DNA of 64,000 nt. Origin: Rhizobium esperanzae. Lineage in GTDB: Bacteria > Pseudomonadota > Alphaproteobacteria > Rhizobiales > Rhizobiaceae. Each line of letters starts with the position of its first letter. The first letter of the stretch is position 1. A program made the translations under genes and the position numbers. The stretch lies in NCBI RefSeq assembly GCF_002204185.1, contig NZ_MXPU01000008.1, positions 1-64,000 on the forward strand, read 5' to 3'. Under the pieces are notes generated by a model that saw nothing but the letters and a program-made list of their open reading frames with translations, was not told the origin of the DNA and did no database searches. Positions 31,080-39,346 of the stretch are shown piece by piece.

Positions 31080-31331
31080 TTATTGACGCTTGTTGCGGCG
31101 GATGACGTCTTCGGCCGAAACCGCGACGAATTCGCTGTCTTCAGCCCGCATCGCCGGCGCAAGCTCTCTTTGCAGCATGTCCCAGGCCTCATTACGGGTC
31201 TGCAAGTCGCGGCGAATGAGCGCACGAATATACTCGCTGGCATTTTCATAAAGGCCGTCATCGCCGACCTGCTGCTGGATATGATCCTGCAACTGCCCAC
31301 TGACCTTCACATGAATGCTACCCGATGCCAT
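31080..31331 (-). CDS. ParD-like ribbon-helix-helix antitoxin
   Basis: This protein of about 83 residues has an N-terminal strand IHVKVSGQLQDHI and the helix segment YENASEYIRALIRRD, matching ParD-type ribbon-helix-helix antitoxins. The C-terminal part, rich in acidic residues, would bind the toxin. An ATG six bases upstream at 31337 is also possible, but the AAGGGG tract is better spaced for 31331. A short palindrome lies about 45 bp upstream as a candidate autoregulatory site. Confidence 0.85.
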   Translation of the reverse strand: MASGSIHVKVSGQLQDHIQQQVGDDGLYENASEYIRALIRRDLQTRNEAWDMLQRELAPAMRAEDSEFVAVSAEDVIRRNKRQ

Positions 31332-31373
31332 CGGCATACCCCTTTGTTTCGTCTATGATGGATAGCGTAGCAC

Positions 31374-31386
31374 ATATTGTCAATAT
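31374..31386. promoter_or_regulatory. Palindrome upstream of parD
   Basis: ATATTG-T-CAATAT is a perfect 6-1-6 palindrome about 43-55 bp upstream of the ParD-like start. It overlaps the expected promoter position and suits ribbon-helix-helix autorepression. Confidence 0.5.
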
Positions 31387-31534
31387 TCATCACGCACGCC
31401 TCCGTAGCTTAATAACTGGTCGGGTTCAGCAGCGCTAAGGCGAGCAGCAACCCTCACGTCGGGGCCGGATGCTTTACGGAAGACCGTTAGTTGCAAAGCC
31501 GTGACACTCGTTAACAACCATCCGGAGGAAAGCC

Positions 31535-31567
31535 GTGCAACTTGCCTTTGTATCATTTAGTCTTTAA
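31535..31567 (+). CDS. Possible 10-codon leader peptide ahead of the glycan operon
   Basis: A GTG at 31535 is preceded by a perfect GGAGG Shine-Dalgarno (31524-31528) at good spacing and opens a ten-residue frame, MQLAFVSFSL, ending in TAA at 31565-31567. The first operon gene begins 38 bp later. It could be a translated leader that couples to or attenuates the operon, or a chance match. I see no run of identical codons that would identify a sensed amino acid. Confidence 0.3.
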   Translation: MQLAFVSFSL

Positions 31568-31605
31568 GGACGCCCCAATTTCCAAGGAGTAAGGGTTGAA
31601 CCAGC

Positions 31606-32232
31606 ATGTCACATGACCAGACCATATCTTCGGACCTTGGCGTGACGGCCGGCGATCTTGATCGCTACTTTACATTTCTCCGCCATGTTCTCGTGAATGC
31701 ATCCGCGTCGCGGCGGGGTGACGAAAGCCTCGATTATGCAGCTGCGATGAGTGAGGCCATGCGGCTGGCCCGCGCTACCCATGATGTCGGCCGGAAGATC
31801 ATCTTCATCGGTAACGGCGGCAGCGCCGCGATTGCCAGCCATATGGCGACGGACTATTCCAAAAATGGCGGACTCCGCGCCATGGCAATGAACGACGGCG
31901 CTACGCTGACATGCCTCTCGAACGACCTCGGCTATGAGAACGTCTTCGCAAAGCAGATCGAAATGCATGCGAATGAAGGGGATCTGCTGATCGCCATCAG
32001 CAGTTCAGGCAGATCGGAAAGCATTACCAAAGCCGTCCGCGCCGCCCGCGAAAAAGGTGGCGCCGTTATCACCTTGAGCGGCTTTGCTCCAGGCAATCCG
32101 TTGCGCGCGCTCGGTGATCTGAACTTCTACGTCGCTTCCGACCAATATGGCTATGTGGAGATCGCGCATCTGGCGATCTGTCATGCCATATTGGATTTTT
32201 CCTGCGGCCTCGTCCCGCCCGTCCTTTCCTAA
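31606..32232 (+). CDS. SIS-domain sugar isomerase, GmhA-like (sedoheptulose 7-phosphate isomerase)
   Basis: This is a 208-residue SIS-fold protein. GNGGSAAIASHMATD matches the phosphosugar-binding loop of GmhA/DiaA-type isomerases, as do ISSSGRSES for phosphate binding and YVEIAHLAICH near the C-terminus. GmhA converts sedoheptulose 7-phosphate into D-glycero-D-manno-heptose 7-phosphate. The presence of HddA-, GmhB- and HddC-like activities downstream makes that role much more likely than DiaA-type regulation. It is the first gene of the glycan operon, with AGGAG about 16 bp upstream. Confidence 0.85.
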   Translation: MSHDQTISSDLGVTAGDLDRYFTFLRHVLVNASASRRGDESLDYAAAMSEAMRLARATHDVGRKIIFIGNGGSAAIASHMATDYSKNGGLRAMAMNDGATLTCLSNDLGYENVFAKQIEMHANEGDLLIAISSSGRSESITKAVRAAREKGGAVITLSGFAPGNPLRALGDLNFYVASDQYGYVEIAHLAICHAILDFSCGLVPPVLS

Positions 32233-32248
32233 GAGCCTGATTACGCGA

Positions 32249-33487
32249 ATGAATTTTCCCCATATCCACGATCCGGAATTGACGCTTCTTACACCCGATG
32301 ACGACGTCACCGACCCTGAGGTAACCATCCTCGTCCCCTCGCTCAACGAGGAATTGACGATCGGAACCTTCGTCGACTGGTGCCGTCAAGGCATCGCGGC
32401 AAGTGGTGCGGCGGTCGAAATCCTCATCGTCGACAGTTCGACCGATCGCACGCCGGAAATCGCCCGTGAGCGGGGCGCGCGCGTGTTGCGGACGCCGAAG
32501 CGCGGCTTGGGCAGAGCTTACATCGATGCCATTCCTTTCGTCCGCGGCAAGTTCATCATTATGGGTGATGCGGACTGCACCTATGATTTTCGCCAAATCG
32601 CACCCTTCATCGAGGCCTTCCGGAAGGGATCTGAGTTCGTCATGGGCTCGCGGTTCAAGGGCACGATCGAAGACAATGCGATGCCGCCGCTGCATCGCTA
32701 TTTCGGAACGCCGCTGACGACGTGGATTCTCAATCGGATGTTCGGCAGCCGCTTTTCCGACATCCATTGCGGCATGCGGGGCATCAGTGTCGATGCGTTG
32801 CTTCGCATGGATCTCCGTTCGCAAGGGTGGGAATACGCCTCGGAAATGGTGCTGAAGTCCGTGCATATGGAGCTTGCGACGACCGAGGTGCCGATTCACT
32901 TCCTGAAGGATCCGGAAGGACGGCTGAGCCACATGAAGCGCCGAGGCTGGATGGAGCCCTGGCGCGCCGGCTGGCGCAATCTGCAAGCGATGTTTGTCTA
33001 CGGATTCGATTTCTTTTTGATTTGGCCGGGCTTCCTGCTGCTGGCCCTCGGCTTGATCATAATGTTGCCGCTGCTCGCCGGACCTATGTCGATAGCAGGT
33101 GTGCGGTTCTCCTCGAATGCCATGCTGTTTGCGATGGCTCTGGCCGTCCTCGGTCAATCGATGCTGATTTCGGCAGCGATCGGTCGGGTGATTTTTGACT
33201 ATTCGGGACATGTGCAGCCTCGCCTCGAGCGGCGCCTTCCTTACAATGCAACGATATGGGGATCGGTTATCGCCGTTCTGGCAGGCGTTTTGCTGGCGGT
33301 TCCGCTCTTCGATTCCTATGTCGGGAACGGCTACGTGCTGCCCGAGATCGGCATCGAGACCAACTGGGCCGTCTTCGGGCTGTGGCTTATCATCACGGCG
33401 TTCCAGATCTTTATATCAGGGCTCATGATAAGAGCACTCGGGGTTATGCTGCCAGTCAAGAAGCCTGCGCCGCCTCTTGCGGGATAA
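32249..33487 (+). CDS. Family 2 glycosyltransferase with C-terminal membrane helices (polyprenyl-phosphate sugar synthase-like)
   Basis: This 412-residue protein has an N-terminal GT-A domain: VTILVPSLNEELTIG, then a DADCTYDF metal motif and FVMGSRFKG. The end has at least four hydrophobic helices (about 245-405). This combination is like DPM1/GtrB/ArnC-type enzymes that put a sugar from a nucleotide donor onto a polyprenyl phosphate. Next to a large multi-spanning protein that could use such a lipid-linked donor, it suggests a lipid-linked sugar is made on the cytoplasmic face. The ATG at 32249 is used; upstream codons overlap the isomerase gene. Confidence 0.88.
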   Translation: MNFPHIHDPELTLLTPDDDVTDPEVTILVPSLNEELTIGTFVDWCRQGIAASGAAVEILIVDSSTDRTPEIARERGARVLRTPKRGLGRAYIDAIPFVRGKFIIMGDADCTYDFRQIAPFIEAFRKGSEFVMGSRFKGTIEDNAMPPLHRYFGTPLTTWILNRMFGSRFSDIHCGMRGISVDALLRMDLRSQGWEYASEMVLKSVHMELATTEVPIHFLKDPEGRLSHMKRRGWMEPWRAGWRNLQAMFVYGFDFFLIWPGFLLLALGLIIMLPLLAGPMSIAGVRFSSNAMLFAMALAVLGQSMLISAAIGRVIFDYSGHVQPRLERRLPYNATIWGSVIAVLAGVLLAVPLFDSYVGNGYVLPEIGIETNWAVFGLWLIITAFQIFISGLMIRALGVMLPVKKPAPPLAG

Positions 33488-33506
33488 AAGCCACGAAAGG
33501 GCTATC

Positions 33507-35477
33507 ATGATCCTAGGCTGGTTCACGGTTCTTTCCATAATATTATGGGGCCTCGTGATCGACAGAGGCATTGTTGCGCGGCTCAACCGACGTTGCGATC
33601 AGCCCTTTCGAGACGGCATCGATTTTCTGTTCAGCGGTGTTCTGCCGGCTCTGGCGATCGCCGGTGGCGCGGCCACTATTCTTGGCGCGTTTCATGGATT
33701 GAGATGGGAAATCGTTCTTCCCACAGTGGCAGCCTCGATGATCTGGCGGCGGCGCGATCTCGTCGCCGTCCTTTGCGATCTGGGTTTGCTGTTTCGTAGA
33801 ATCGCAACTGAATCGAAAAACGCAAATCCAATTCCGGCGCTTGTGGCCCTCACATGCATCATACTCTGCTATGTGTGGAGCGTGCTGGCCCTTTTCCCGT
33901 CAGCCGTTGCCGACGTCTGGGTTTTCCATATCCCGCTCGCGAACAGTATCATCGATCATGCCGGCTTTGTGTCGCCGCAGATCGACCATCCCTTCTACGG
34001 CAATATTCCGCTCTTCTTCAATCTGCTGTTTGCGCTCGTCATGATGGTCAGCGGTCACTGGACCGGCGCGTCCGTCATGAACATCGCGATTTTCTTCGGG
34101 TTTCTGTTTCTGCTTTCAAGCTGCGCCAGCCGTTGGCGGGCATGCGGCTTTTTCCTGGTGGCCGCTCTGATCCTCAGCATCCCCTTCTTCAGGGGGAGTG
34201 TCGGCGAACCGATGACGGATCTGGCCCGGTCGTGTTTCTCGGTCGCCGCCGTACTTTTCCTGTGGCGTTATCTGGAAACCCGGCGCCCGGCGGAGCTTTT
34301 TCATTGTGCGCTCGTGCTGGGGGGAGCGGTCGGAGGAAAATATACGGAACTGCAAATGGTCGGCCTCATAGGGCTGGCATTGCTGCCGACGCTTCTCAAG
34401 GGACGGGTCTCGCTGCCGCTCTTTCTGTCATGCCTCTGCGCATTCCTCGCAGTCGCGGGCTACTGGTATGCGAGAAACCTGATCGTCCTCGGCAATCCGA
34501 TCTACCCCTTCATGTTCGGTCATCCAGGCCTGACCGATGCTTGGATGGCGGATTACATGCTCGAATTGGGCCGGGCTTTCGATCCCGCCAACCGGCATTT
34601 CGTGACGAACCTCGCAACTCTGCAAGGGTGGCGCGATTTTCTGCACATTCTTTACCAGTGGTTTCTCAAGAGCAAGCCGAATGCTTTCGTCGCTCTCGCT
34701 TTGATATTGGCCGGCTTGGCAGTGGCTTTCCGGCGCATCGCCTTTCTCGTAGCGATTAGCGCTGCGATGTTTGTGATATGGTACACCGTTATGTTCAACC
34801 ACATCAGGTGGGCGACGCCAGCCTATCTGCTTTTCTTTTCGACCGGGTTTATCGGCGCCTCGCTGGTTCGCGAACGAATGGACCAATGGCTTGACCGACG
34901 GATGCTGCCGCAGATGGCCCCCTTCGCCAAAATTATCTCTTCGCCGGCATGCTTGATCGCCAGCCCGGTGATCATAGGCCTGCTGGCCGGGGGCATCTGG
35001 ATTTCCCACTGGCATCAGATGGGCGGTAGCGACATCGATCCCGTCAAGGCGAAAGAGCTCGACGTCGTCCTTGGGCTGATCAGCGTCGACAAATATATGG
35101 AGAGTCATCGCGAAGCCTATTTCATGTATCGCTATATCGCGGATCACGACCTGCGGGCCGTATTTCAGCCGTTCGATACCGCCAATACCTTGCTGTCCAC
35201 CGCGTATAACGACGGCCGCGATGGCGGCTGGCAGTTGCCCCGTTACGTGCTGCCCGCACCGGGGTCGGATATCGATGCCTTCATCAGGGACAATCGCATC
35301 GGCTATTTCATCGTTCCCCCGGATGCCGACAGTGCGTTCCTCGCCGAGCGCATTGGAGCGGACAAAATCGGGATGGCCAACAGCGTTATAGCCCACATGA
35401 TGCCCCGCTCATCACTGATCTTGACGGATCGGTTCGGCTGGAAGCTCTACCGTTTTGATGCGGATCGCGAAACGTGA
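33507..35477 (+). CDS. Large multi-spanning membrane protein, probable GT-C (ArnT/PMT-type) glycosyltransferase
   Basis: This 656-residue protein has about 11-13 hydrophobic segments, then a C-terminal soluble part (from about residue 520) that should face the periplasm. Between early helices lies a loop, VFHIPLANSIIDHAGFVSPQ, with the acidic/aromatic look of GT-C first periplasmic loops, though no textbook DD or DE motif is clear. GT-C enzymes transfer sugars from polyprenyl phosphate carriers to acceptors outside the membrane, which would complement the GT2 upstream. Function is inferred from topology and context. The stop overlaps the next gene, which starts with GTG. Confidence 0.65.
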   Translation: MILGWFTVLSIILWGLVIDRGIVARLNRRCDQPFRDGIDFLFSGVLPALAIAGGAATILGAFHGLRWEIVLPTVAASMIWRRRDLVAVLCDLGLLFRRIATESKNANPIPALVALTCIILCYVWSVLALFPSAVADVWVFHIPLANSIIDHAGFVSPQIDHPFYGNIPLFFNLLFALVMMVSGHWTGASVMNIAIFFGFLFLLSSCASRWRACGFFLVAALILSIPFFRGSVGEPMTDLARSCFSVAAVLFLWRYLETRRPAELFHCALVLGGAVGGKYTELQMVGLIGLALLPTLLKGRVSLPLFLSCLCAFLAVAGYWYARNLIVLGNPIYPFMFGHPGLTDAWMADYMLELGRAFDPANRHFVTNLATLQGWRDFLHILYQWFLKSKPNAFVALALILAGLAVAFRRIAFLVAISAAMFVIWYTVMFNHIRWATPAYLLFFSTGFIGASLVRERMDQWLDRRMLPQMAPFAKIISSPACLIASPVIIGLLAGGIWISHWHQMGGSDIDPVKAKELDVVLGLISVDKYMESHREAYFMYRYIADHDLRAVFQPFDTANTLLSTAYNDGRDGGWQLPRYVLPAPGSDIDAFIRDNRIGYFIVPPDADSAFLAERIGADKIGMANSVIAHMMPRSSLILTDRFGWKLYRFDADRET

Positions 35478-36433
35478 CGACACCATCCTCCCGCGCATTG
35501 CTTCGCATCGGAATCCCTGTTCTTAAAGTGGTGGTCGCGTTCGGCCTCGTCCTCTGGATCGCGCTCAGAGTCGATTTTGCAGAAGGCTGGGCAGCGATCC
35601 AAACTCTGTCGCCGACGACCATCGCAGTCAGTATCTTTCTCCTTCTCTTCCAGGCCCTGCTTTCGGCCTGGCGGTGGTGCCTTCTTTCGGAGATGATCGG
35701 ACGGAGGCTGAAAATATCAGGCGCCATGAATCTCTTCATGCAAAGCCTCTTTTACAATCAGGCTCTTCCAAGTCCCATTCCAGGCGATGCCGCACGCATA
35801 TTCGGCGCCCTCAAATATGGTTTGACAATCCAGGAAGCCACGCTCGGCGTTGTCATGGACCGGATCCTCACCCTGTTCGGGTTGGCGGTCGTTGCGTTGA
35901 TCGGCCTGATCATCATGCGCGTTTCTTACGGTCACGATTTCCCAATCCCTTATCTCACCGAACTCACGGCCCTCGGCGTCGCGGGAACCATCGCATCGGC
36001 CCTGGTGTTCATCTGGCGTCGCCATCTCTTCGTTCGGTTTCTTCCGGAAAAACTGCACGCGCTGAACGAGGCGCTGCGGGCTTTTCTCACCCACCGCAGA
36101 ATGCTCGGAATATTTCTGTTGACCCTGGTCATTCACGGCCTGGGCGTCGTCTCGCTTGAGATCCTCGTTCTCGGCCTTGGTCTCCCGCTCAACTGGGGCC
36201 AGGCCGCAGCCGCTTTCCCGCCCGTATTGCTGATCGCCATGGTCCCCATTTCAGTTGGAGGATGGGGCTTGCGGGAAGGCGGCATGATCATTTCACTTTC
36301 TGTGTTCGCCATCGGCACGACCGACGCCGCAACGTTGTCGGTGGCTTTTGGCCTGTTGCAGCTTGTGGTCGGCTTGGCCGGTGGTGTATTCGTCCTTTCG
36401 CGTCCTCATTCGGGAAAGATCAAAGCGCTCTGA
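35474..36433 (+). CDS. YbhN/UPF0104-family membrane protein (LPG-synthase transmembrane-like)
   Basis: This 319-residue integral membrane protein has seven or eight helices and the family motifs FYNQALPSPIPGDAAR and VPISVGGWGLREGG. The family, also called the flippase-like or lysylphosphatidylglycerol-synthase membrane domain, is often found in surface-glycan loci and may move or modify lipids or lipid-linked sugars; its biochemistry here is unproven. It starts with a GTG overlapping the upstream TGA. Confidence 0.85.
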   Translation: MTTPSSRALLRIGIPVLKVVVAFGLVLWIALRVDFAEGWAAIQTLSPTTIAVSIFLLLFQALLSAWRWCLLSEMIGRRLKISGAMNLFMQSLFYNQALPSPIPGDAARIFGALKYGLTIQEATLGVVMDRILTLFGLAVVALIGLIIMRVSYGHDFPIPYLTELTALGVAGTIASALVFIWRRHLFVRFLPEKLHALNEALRAFLTHRRMLGIFLLTLVIHGLGVVSLEILVLGLGLPLNWGQAAAAFPPVLLIAMVPISVGGWGLREGGMIISLSVFAIGTTDAATLSVAFGLLQLVVGLAGGVFVLSRPHSGKIKAL

Positions 36434-36465
36434 CGAGCCTTAACAGATCATATGGAGCTGCCGAC

Positions 36466-37407
36466 ATGCATGCCTTGGTAACGGGAGGGGCCGGATTTAT
36501 CGGCAGCCATCTCTGCGATCGTCTCTTGGACTCGGGTTATCGGGTAACGGCAATCGACAATCTTCATCTTGGCCGGATGCGCAATATAGATCATCTGCAG
36601 GGCCGGGCGGATTTTCGCTTCCAGAAGCTGGATATGCTCGATCGGGAAGGTATGGACCACCTCTTTGAGGAGGACCGTCCTGATGCGGTTTTTCATCTCG
36701 CCGCCAATTCCGATATTGCCGCAGGCAATACCAATACGGAACTGGATCTCCAGCTGAACCAGCTGACGACGACGACGCTGCTTGCCCTCATGCGCAAGCA
36801 TGATGTCGGCAGACTTTTCTTCGCCAGCACCTCCGCGGTATTCGGCGAAGCCGAGGGCAATATTCACGAGAACCACGGCCCCCTCCAGCCAATCTCGTTC
36901 TATGGCGCCAGCAAGCTTGCTGCAGAGGCCTATCTGTCCGTCTACGCTCTGTCATTCGGCATCAAGACGCTCGTGCTGCGCTTTCCCAATGTGGTTGGGG
37001 AGCGCTCAACGCACGGGGCAATCTACGACTTCATCAACCGATTGAAGGCTGATCCAACGAGACTTCAGGTGCTCGGTAACGGAAGGCAGACGAAGCCCTA
37101 TCTCTATGTCGGCGATCTGGTGGATGCGATTCTCCTTGCATGGGACAAGGCGCCAGGCGCCTATGAAGTGTTTCATGCCAGCGGCATCGGCGAAACCTCC
37201 GTCCGGGATATTGCCGAGATCGTGGTCTCGAAGGTCGCAGCCGGAGCCGCTATCGAATATGGAAGCGAGGATCGCGGCTGGCTGGGCGACGTTCCGCGCT
37301 TCAGCTACGACATCAGCAAACTTATAGCGCTGGGCTGGTCGCCGAAGCGAAAGTCGACGGAAGCGGTTGAACTCGCCGTGGAGCGGATTCTGACGAATGG
37401 GTTCTGA
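36466..37407 (+). CDS. NAD-dependent sugar-nucleotide epimerase/dehydratase (GalE-like SDR)
   Basis: This is a 313-residue extended SDR with GGAGFIGSHL for NAD (residues 7-16), LAANSD, and the catalytic YGASKLAAE with Tyr-x-x-x-Lys. It resembles UDP-glucose 4-epimerases and related GDP-sugar enzymes. In this operon it could epimerise or dehydrate the GDP-heptose or another nucleotide sugar. I start at the ATG at 36466 (MHALVTGGAGF); a longer frame upstream lies inside the YbhN gene. Its end overlaps the fusion gene by 11 bp. Confidence 0.9.
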   Translation: MHALVTGGAGFIGSHLCDRLLDSGYRVTAIDNLHLGRMRNIDHLQGRADFRFQKLDMLDREGMDHLFEEDRPDAVFHLAANSDIAAGNTNTELDLQLNQLTTTTLLALMRKHDVGRLFFASTSAVFGEAEGNIHENHGPLQPISFYGASKLAAEAYLSVYALSFGIKTLVLRFPNVVGERSTHGAIYDFINRLKADPTRLQVLGNGRQTKPYLYVGDLVDAILLAWDKAPGAYEVFHASGIGETSVRDIAEIVVSKVAAGAAIEYGSEDRGWLGDVPRFSYDISKLIALGWSPKRKSTEAVELAVERILTNGF

Positions 37408-39346
37408 CGCCGCCATCCGCGAGGCAATCATTATTGCCGGAGGCCTTGGAACGCGCGCGCGCAGCATGACGGGCGATGCCATTCCGAAAGCCCTCCTGCC
37501 TATTGACGGCGTGCCGATCATTCTGAGGCAGATCCGCGTCCTCGCCCGCGAAGGCGTTCGGCATGTGCGCGTGCTCGGCGGCCACCTCGGCAGCCAGCTC
37601 GAGCCTGCCCTCGGCCCGGAAGCGGAAAGGCTCGGCATTACGATCGAGGTCTTCGTGGAGACGTCACCGCTCGGCACGGCCGGCTGCCTGACGACTTTGG
37701 ACACGGTCGCCGACGATGTCCTGATCGTCTATGGCGACATGCTTTTCGATCTCGATCTTTCGGCGCTGGCGCGGCATCGTCAGCAATTTCCAGCCGCCCT
37801 GACGATCATCGCCCATCCCAACGATCATCCGCGCACATCCGACATCGTCGTTCAGAAGAACGGCTATCTCACGCGCCTCTTGGCTCGCAAGGCGCCCCGC
37901 GATGCGGATTGGCGCAATCTCGTGCCGGCCGGCTTGTACGTGGCTTCCGGTCAGTTTTTCGAGACCCTCCTGCCGGGTCACCAGGCCGACATGATCCACG
38001 ATGTCATTCCCGATCTTCTCGAGCGCTCCATCCCAGTCGCTATCTACGACACGCCCGAGTACATGAAGGATACCGGATCTCCGAGCCGGCATGCCGCAGC
38101 GGCCGAGGACCTTCGGCAGGACCGTGTCCATGCAATCCACTTGTCGGTCCGAAGACCCGCGGTGTTCTTCGATTGCGACGGCGTGCTCAACGAAGACGTC
38201 GGCGGCCATGGCGTCATTCATCCCGACCAGGTGACGTTGGTCGGCCGCGCCGGCCAAGCGGTACGGCTCGCCCGCGAGGCAGGCTTCCTCACGGTCGCGG
38301 TGACTAACAGGCCGCAGGTCGCCAAAGGCCTGCTCGACGAAGCCGGCCTGGATCATGTTCTCGGTCGTCTGGAGGCCGAGCTGGCCGAAGACGGCGGCGT
38401 GCTGGATCGCATCTACTTTTGTCCGCATCATCCGGACAAAGGGTTCCCCAACGAGGTGCCCGAACTCAAGATCGATTGCGCTTGCCGCAAGCCCGGAGAC
38501 CTCATGATCCGCCAAGCTATGGCGGAACTGCCGATCGAAAAGGCGAGATCCGCCATCATTGGCGATAGCCTGCGCGATATCGGTGCAGGCCGCAAAGCCG
38601 GTATCTGGGCCTATGGCGTCCGGACCGGTTACGGCCTGCGGGACGATAGGAGCTATCCTGCCGCAGAAACGGGAATCCCCCACGCCGACCTGGTCTTCGA
38701 CACGGTCTATGATGCTGTTCGCTTTCAATGCAGCTACCACGACATTGGGCAAGCTCTCTTCAACGCGATTGATGAGCGGCTTTCCAATGCGGCGGGCCCG
38801 CTGCTCGTAGGCATATGCGGTCGTTCCCGCTCGGGCAAGAGCACGTCCGCGCATGCCGTACAACGTCTTCTCTCGGAAGCCGGGCGCAGCGTGCTGCGGC
38901 TGGAACTCGACCGCTGGATACTGCCGCTCGAGCATCGCCGGCCCGATATGAATGCGGAAGAACGCAACAGGGTGGAGGATTATCCCGAGATCGTCAGAAA
39001 GCTGCGTCAGTCCGGACAGGTCGAGGCACCGGGTTACCACGCGGCAAGCCGTGGCCAGCATGCATCTCCGACCCTCTACGATGCGCGTGGTGCCGACGTA
39101 ATCCTTCTCGACGGCATCTTTGCCGGCCACGTGTCGATCCGCGAGGATGTCGATATGACTGTCTTCGTCGAAGCCTCACAGCAGGCGTTGCTGGATCGCT
39201 TTCACAAGTTTTACGCCTGGAAAGGCCTAACGCCAGCGGCGGCTGAAGAGCTCTGGACGTCGCGAATTCAGGAAGAGTGGCCGAGGATCGATCTGCAGCG
39301 GACATCGGCCGATATCGTCATCAATCTCGAGGAGGCACTCCTTTGA
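37397..39346 (+). CDS. Three-domain fusion: HddC-like nucleotidyltransferase + GmhB-like phosphatase + P-loop kinase
   Basis: This is a 649-residue protein with three enzyme domains. Residues 1-235 form a sugar-phosphate nucleotidyltransferase with GGLGTRARSMTGDAIPKALL (15-34) and a GDMLFDLD metal motif. Residues 250-420 form a HAD-IIIA phosphatase with FFDCDGVLNED (D259, D261), a zinc-type loop with C342, H344, C361 and C363, and GDSLRDIGAG; this is the GmhB pattern. Residues 465-649 form a uridine-kinase-like P-loop domain with GRSRSGKST (475-483). The first two match the last two steps to GDP-D-glycero-alpha-D-manno-heptose. The substrate of the kinase domain is unknown. The reading frame is continuous with no sign of frameshift. 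GTP preference is inferred from the pathway. Confidence 0.88.
   Translation: MGSDAAIREAIIIAGGLGTRARSMTGDAIPKALLPIDGVPIILRQIRVLAREGVRHVRVLGGHLGSQLEPALGPEAERLGITIEVFVETSPLGTAGCLTTLDTVADDVLIVYGDMLFDLDLSALARHRQQFPAALTIIAHPNDHPRTSDIVVQKNGYLTRLLARKAPRDADWRNLVPAGLYVASGQFFETLLPGHQADMIHDVIPDLLERSIPVAIYDTPEYMKDTGSPSRHAAAAEDLRQDRVHAIHLSVRRPAVFFDCDGVLNEDVGGHGVIHPDQVTLVGRAGQAVRLAREAGFLTVAVTNRPQVAKGLLDEAGLDHVLGRLEAELAEDGGVLDRIYFCPHHPDKGFPNEVPELKIDCACRKPGDLMIRQAMAELPIEKARSAIIGDSLRDIGAGRKAGIWAYGVRTGYGLRDDRSYPAAETGIPHADLVFDTVYDAVRFQCSYHDIGQALFNAIDERLSNAAGPLLVGICGRSRSGKSTSAHAVQRLLSEAGRSVLRLELDRWILPLEHRRPDMNAEERNRVEDYPEIVRKLRQSGQVEAPGYHAASRGQHASPTLYDARGADVILLDGIFAGHVSIREDVDMTVFVEASQQALLDRFHKFYAWKGLTPAAAEELWTSRIQEEWPRIDLQRTSADIVINLEEALL

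Noticed and set aside
31338..31605. The intergenic region considered as a tRNA or riboswitch because of its stem-like segments
   Set aside because: I could not form a cloverleaf or match a known riboswitch core. Only the leader-peptide candidate and the parD palindrome are supported.
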